Assembly (NCBI GenBank): GCA_009772935.1
Contig: WOUR01000033.1
Coordinates: 1 to 56,590, forward strand
Length of the DNA: 56,590 bases
Direction: 5' to 3'
Origin: Rhodospirillaceae bacterium
GTDB lineage: Bacteria; Pseudomonadota; Alphaproteobacteria; Reyranellales; Reyranellaceae
Both the position numbers and the translations under genes were made by a program. The notes beneath the pieces are model-generated. The model did no database searches. It saw nothing but the letters and a program-made list of their open reading frames with translations, and was not told where the DNA came from. Shown here piece by piece: positions 53,206 through 56,590 of this stretch; within the stretch, counting starts at the first letter, position 1; each line of letters opens with the position of its first letter.

Positions 53206-54579
53206 ATGAAATCGCCCATAGCCGTGGTCGTTCTGGCAGCCGGTGCCGGCACCCGCATGAACTCGAGGCTGCCGAAGGTCCTGCATCGGCTGGCCAACCG
53301 GCCCATGGTGGCGCACGTTCTGGCCAATGCAGCGGCGCTGAAGCCGAGCCTCATCGTCGGCGTGATCGCGCCTGGCGCTACCGAGGTGGCCAAGGCTATC
53401 GCGCCTCATCCGACGGTGGTTCAGAGCAAGCCGCTGGGAACGGGACATGCCGCCAAGGCAGCCCTCGGCGCGCTGAAGGGCCATGGCGGGCCCGTGCTGG
53501 TCGTGTTCGGCGACGCGCCGCTCGTGACGGCGGCCAGCCTGCGGAAGCTGGTCGCGGCCTGCCACAAGGCCGGGGCCGCCGTCGGCGTACTGGGCTTTGT
53601 TGCCCGTGATCCCACGCCCTACGGACGTCTGATCGTCCAGGATGGCGAGCTGGTGAAGATCGTCGAGAGCAGGGATGCCGACGCGACGGAGCGGACGGTC
53701 GCCTTCTGCAATTCCGGCGTGATGTGCATCGATGGCAGGCTGATCGCGTCGCTACTCGGCGCCCTCCGAAACGACAATGCGAAGCGCGAATACTACCTGA
53801 CGGATGCCGTGCGCCTGGCGCGTGAAGCCGGCCACAAGGCGATCGCCGTGGCGGGCGAGGAGGCCGAATTCCAGGGGATCAACTCGCGGGCCGAGCTGGC
53901 GGCGGCCGAGCAGGCGCTTCAGCAGCGGCTGCGCGCGGCCGCGATGGCGGGCGGCGTCTCCATGACCGATCCCGGCGCGGTCTGGCTGTCGGCCGACACG
54001 AAGTTCGGAACCGACGTCACGATCGGCCCCAACGTGCGATTCGGGCCGGGAGTGACCGTGGGTTCGGACAGCGTCATCAACGCCTTCTGCGACATCGAGG
54101 GCGTGCGCATCGGCAGGGGCGTGCTAGTCGGGCCGTTTGCCCGGATCCGGCCCGGCTCGGAGGTCGCCGACGGCGTCCACATCGGTAACTTCGTCGAGCT
54201 CAAGGCCACGCGGATGGCGAAGGGTGCCAAGGCCAACCACCTGGCCTATCTCGGCGACTCCGACATCGGCGCGGGCAGCAATATCGGCGCCGGCACGATC
54301 GCCGTGAACTACGACGGCTACGGCAAGCACCGGACCGTCATCGGTTCCGACGTGTTCATTGGCTCCAACAGCTCCCTGGTCGCGCCGCTCAAGGTCGGCC
54401 GGGGTGCCAACGTGACCGCGGGCAGCGTGGTGACGGAGGACGTTCCCGCGGGCGCCCTGGCTTTCGGGCGGGCCCGTCAGGTCACAAAGAAGGGGCGGGC
54501 GCCGGCGCTTCGTGCGAAGCTGAAGGACCGCGCGGCGGCCCTCAAGAAGGCGGCCGCGGAACGCTCCGGCAAGAAGTAA
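53206..54579 (+). CDS. glmU: Bifunctional GlcN-1-P acetyltransferase/UDP-GlcNAc pyrophosphorylase
   Basis: 457 residues, full family length. The N-terminal uridylyltransferase has VLAAGAGTRMNS (8-19), QSKPLGTGHAAK near 73 and FGDAPLV near 102. The C-terminal left-handed beta helix, from about 255, shows hexapeptide repeats and the acetyltransferase segments NFVELKATRMAKGAKANHL and NYDGYGKHRT. It acetylates glucosamine-1-phosphate and joins UTP to give UDP-GlcNAc for peptidoglycan and lipopolysaccharide. glmS follows after 25 bp, the common glmU-glmS pair. Confidence 0.97.
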   Translation: MKSPIAVVVLAAGAGTRMNSRLPKVLHRLANRPMVAHVLANAAALKPSLIVGVIAPGATEVAKAIAPHPTVVQSKPLGTGHAAKAALGALKGHGGPVLVVFGDAPLVTAASLRKLVAACHKAGAAVGVLGFVARDPTPYGRLIVQDGELVKIVESRDADATERTVAFCNSGVMCIDGRLIASLLGALRNDNAKREYYLTDAVRLAREAGHKAIAVAGEEAEFQGINSRAELAAAEQALQQRLRAAAMAGGVSMTDPGAVWLSADTKFGTDVTIGPNVRFGPGVTVGSDSVINAFCDIEGVRIGRGVLVGPFARIRPGSEVADGVHIGNFVELKATRMAKGAKANHLAYLGDSDIGAGSNIGAGTIAVNYDGYGKHRTVIGSDVFIGSNSSLVAPLKVGRGANVTAGSVVTEDVPAGALAFGRARQVTKKGRAPALRAKLKDRAAALKKAAAERSGKK

Positions 54580-54604
54580 TCCCCTCCCGATCGAGACAGA
54601 AACC

Positions 54605-56428
54605 ATGTGCGGCATCATCGGCATCATCGGTAAAGCGCCTGTCACGCCCCTCCTGGTCGACGCGCTGAAGCGGCTCGAATATCGCGGCTATGATTCGGCG
54701 GGCATCGCCACGCTGGTGAATGGCCATATCGATCGGCGCCGGGCCGAGGGCAAGCTGGTGAACCTCGAAGCGCGTCTGGCCGCCGAGCCGCTCGCCGGCA
54801 CGATCGGCATCGGGCACACGCGCTGGGCCACGCACGGTAAGCCCTCGGAGCGCAATGCCCATCCGATCGCAACCGACCGGGTCGCGGTCGTGCACAACGG
54901 CATCATCGAGAACTTCCAGGAGCTGAAGGAGGAGATGGAGGCCGAGGGCCGCCGTTTCGACAGTGACACCGACACCGAGGTGGTGGCCCAGCTCATCACC
55001 TCCTATCTCGAGCGCCAGATGTCGCCGGAGCAGGCGATGGGCACGGCGATGGAGCGGCTGCGCGGCGCCTTCGCACTCGCCGTGCTGTTCAGCGGCCGTC
55101 ACGACCTGCTTATGGGCGCGCGCCGCGGCAGCTCGCTGGCGGTCGGCTACGGCGACGGCGAAATGTACATCGGCACCGACGCGCTGGCGCTGGCCCCGTT
55201 CACCAAGCGTGTCAGCTACCTCGAGGACGAGGACTGGGTCGTCGTGCACGGCGCCGGCTGCACCGTCTACCAGGGCACCACCGAGGTTAAGCGCGAGATC
55301 CGCCTGACTGGGCTGAGCGGCGCCATGATGGGCAAGGGCAACCACCGCCACTTCATGCTCAAGGAAATCCACGAGCAGCCCGCGGTCATCGGCGACACAT
55401 TGCAGAGTTACATCGATCCGGCGACCCGCACGGTCGCCCTGCCGGCGCTGCCGTTCGACTGGAGCAAGGTGAGCCGCATCACCCTGACGGGCTGCGGCGG
55501 CGCCTTCTATGTCTGCATGGTCGCCAAGTACTGGTTCGAGCAGCTCGCGCGCCTGCCGGTCGAGGTCGAGCTGGGCTCCGAGTTCCGCTACCGCGCGCCG
55601 CCGCTGCCCGAAGGTGGCGTCTGCATCGCGGTGTCCCAATCGGGCGAGACGGCCGACACGCTGGCGGCAGTGCGATACGCCAAAGCGGAGAAACAGACCG
55701 TGCTCTCGGTCGTGAACGTGCCGGAGAGCGCGATCGCCCGCGAATCGCATGTTGTGCTGCATACCCTGGCTGGCCCCGAGATCAGCGTCTGCTCGACCAA
55801 GGCCACGACCACGCAGCAGACGGTGCTGCTCGCCGCGGCGATCGCCGCCGGCCGGGCGCGCGGCACGCTGTCGGCTGCCGACGAGGCGCGCTACGTGGCG
55901 GCGCTTATCGAGCTGCCGGCGCTGATCAACGAGGCGCTGAACATGGAGGCGCAGTACCGGCTGATCGCCGATACCGTGCTCGCCGAGGCGCGTGACGTGC
56001 TCTATCTCGGCCGCGGCACGTCCTTTCCGGTGGCGCTGGAGGGCGCGCTGAAGCTGAAGGAGATCTCTTACATCCACGCCGAGGGCTATGCGGCCGGCGA
56101 GATGAAGCACGGGCCGATCGCGCTGATCGACGAGCTGGTGCCGGTCGTGGTCGTGGCGCCCAACGATTCGCTTTTCGACAAGACGGCGTCGAACTTCGAG
56201 CAGGTCAAGGCGCGTGGCGGCAAGCTGGTGCTGCTGAGCGATGCCGCCGGCGTCGCGCGCCTGGGGGCGCACTCGGTGGCCACGCTCACCTTGCCGGCGG
56301 TCGATCCGATCGTGGCGCCGATCCTCTACACGATCCCCGTGCAGTTGCTGGCCTATTTCACGGCTGTCGCCAAGGGCACCGACGTCGACCAGCCACGCAA
56401 TCTCGCCAAGAGCGTCACGGTCGAATAA
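54605..56428 (+). CDS. glmS: Glutamine-fructose-6-phosphate aminotransferase (isomerizing)
   Basis: 607 residues. The mature N-terminal Cys of MCGIIGIIG is the glutaminase nucleophile. RGYDSAGIA near 27, GHTRWATHGKPSERNAHP near 73 and the NGIIENF loop complete the glutaminase half. Two SIS domains, from about 290, bind fructose-6-phosphate, with TGCGGAFYV, VSQSGETADTLAA and the C-terminal KSVTVE, whose preceding lysine is catalytic. It makes glucosamine-6-phosphate, the first committed amino-sugar step, used by glmU upstream. No glmS ribozyme is expected in this lineage and none was seen in the 25-bp gap. Confidence 0.97.
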   Translation: MCGIIGIIGKAPVTPLLVDALKRLEYRGYDSAGIATLVNGHIDRRRAEGKLVNLEARLAAEPLAGTIGIGHTRWATHGKPSERNAHPIATDRVAVVHNGIIENFQELKEEMEAEGRRFDSDTDTEVVAQLITSYLERQMSPEQAMGTAMERLRGAFALAVLFSGRHDLLMGARRGSSLAVGYGDGEMYIGTDALALAPFTKRVSYLEDEDWVVVHGAGCTVYQGTTEVKREIRLTGLSGAMMGKGNHRHFMLKEIHEQPAVIGDTLQSYIDPATRTVALPALPFDWSKVSRITLTGCGGAFYVCMVAKYWFEQLARLPVEVELGSEFRYRAPPLPEGGVCIAVSQSGETADTLAAVRYAKAEKQTVLSVVNVPESAIARESHVVLHTLAGPEISVCSTKATTTQQTVLLAAAIAAGRARGTLSAADEARYVAALIELPALINEALNMEAQYRLIADTVLAEARDVLYLGRGTSFPVALEGALKLKEISYIHAEGYAAGEMKHGPIALIDELVPVVVVAPNDSLFDKTASNFEQVKARGGKLVLLSDAAGVARLGAHSVATLTLPAVDPIVAPILYTIPVQLLAYFTAVAKGTDVDQPRNLAKSVTVE

Positions 56429-56461
56429 CGCCGGCGAGGAGCGCTGTCGGGCGGGCACGAA

Positions 56462-56492
56462 AAAGCCGCGGGCCTTGCGGTCCCGCGGCTTT
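56462..56492. terminator. Bidirectional intrinsic terminator after glmS
   Basis: Perfect 11-bp stem AAAGCCGCGGG (56462-56472) and CCCGCGGCTTT (56482-56492) with a 9-base loop. A-rich flank on the left and T-rich on the right allow it to stop both glmS and the convergent gene at the window end. Confidence 0.85.
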
Positions 56493-56507
56493 CGATTTCG
56501 AGGACGC

Positions 56508-56590
56508 CTAGCGCGTGCCCTGCGGCAGGCCGGGCGGCGGGCCCGAGGGCTGGGCCGGGGCGGGCTGGCCACCGCGGGGCTGGGGCTGGG
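56508..56590 (-). CDS. 3' end of a proline/glycine-rich protein gene (partial)
   Basis: The minus-strand frame ending in a TAG stop at 56508-56510 reads QPRGGQPAPAQPSGPPPG then LPQGTR at its C-terminus, with no internal stop to the window edge. The terminator 16 bp beyond it supports a real gene end. Only 26 full codons are visible, so family and function cannot be named; a disordered proline-rich tail is all that can be said. Confidence 0.6.
   Translation of the reverse strand, partial: QPQPRGGQPAPAQPSGPPPGLPQGTR

Overview
The window is a gene-dense, GC-rich stretch of bacterial chromosome. Several features point to a soil or freshwater alphaproteobacterium of the Rhodospirillales/Rhizobiales type: two complete TRAP transporter sets, an ECF sigma factor beside a ChrR-type anti-sigma factor, a LysR-phnW-phnA-phnY phosphonate cluster, an aminoethylphosphonate ABC transporter with a fused permease, and a MloK1-like channel. 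A Reyranella- or Bradyrhizobium-like genome would fit, but genus cannot be settled from this sequence. Nearly all of the window is catabolic and transport cargo; housekeeping genes (glmU, glmS, gph, tRNA-Val) appear only at the right end. No CRISPR array, intact transposase, intact prophage or rRNA was seen.

Layout. (1) 0-3 kb, minus strand: a cyclic-nucleotide-gated potassium channel gene overlaps a KstD-like flavoprotein dehydrogenase gene. (2) 3-13.6 kb, plus strand: hyuA-hyuB, a TRAP transporter (P-Q-M), a glutamine-synthetase-like ligase and a dimethylglycine/sarcosine-dehydrogenase-like flavoprotein, apparently one operon for an imported cyclic amide or N-methyl amine. A Na/Pi cotransporter-family gene converges on it. 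(3) 15.3-31.1 kb, phosphonate region: a LysR regulator divergent from phnW-phnA-phnY (2-aminoethylphosphonate to acetate plus phosphate) and, 7 kb further on, an aminoethylphosphonate-type ABC transporter. Between them lie a BASS-like carrier, two PEP-mutase/isocitrate-lyase-superfamily paralogues, a rhodanese, a RidA-like protein, an EthA-type Baeyer-Villiger monooxygenase, a 2-keto-4-pentenoate-hydratase-like protein and a MarR regulator. (4) 31.1-38.1 kb: a second TRAP transporter on the minus strand faces a plus-strand set of amine oxidase, class III aminotransferase and ureohydrolase, suggesting uptake and breakdown of an amino or guanidino compound. (5) 38.1-47.4 kb: secreted alpha/beta hydrolase, iron-type alcohol dehydrogenase, M20 peptidase, ECF sigma/ChrR-like anti-sigma pair, CMD-family protein, M81 (MlrC-like) metallopeptidase, TauD-type dioxygenase, and a redoxin-like/2OG-oxygenase fusion. 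(6) 47.5-51.5 kb: DhaK-DhaL kinase, Bcr/CflA exporter, histidine phosphatase and a small conserved protein. (7) 51.5-52.4 kb: tRNA-Val(CAC), whose 3' half is duplicated 769 bp away around a single thermonuclease-like gene. (8) 52.4-56.6 kb: gph, glmU, glmS, a terminator and the end of a proline-rich gene.

The observations most worth following are the 60-bp tRNA-Val direct repeat enclosing a one-gene island, the ChrR-like anti-sigma factor whose two zinc cysteines are replaced by Asp and Ser, the five-hairpin repeat element in front of the M81 gene, the hyuAB-TRAP-ligase-dehydrogenase operon, and the two lyase paralogues embedded in the phosphonate region. All functions are inferred from sequence reading without database searches.
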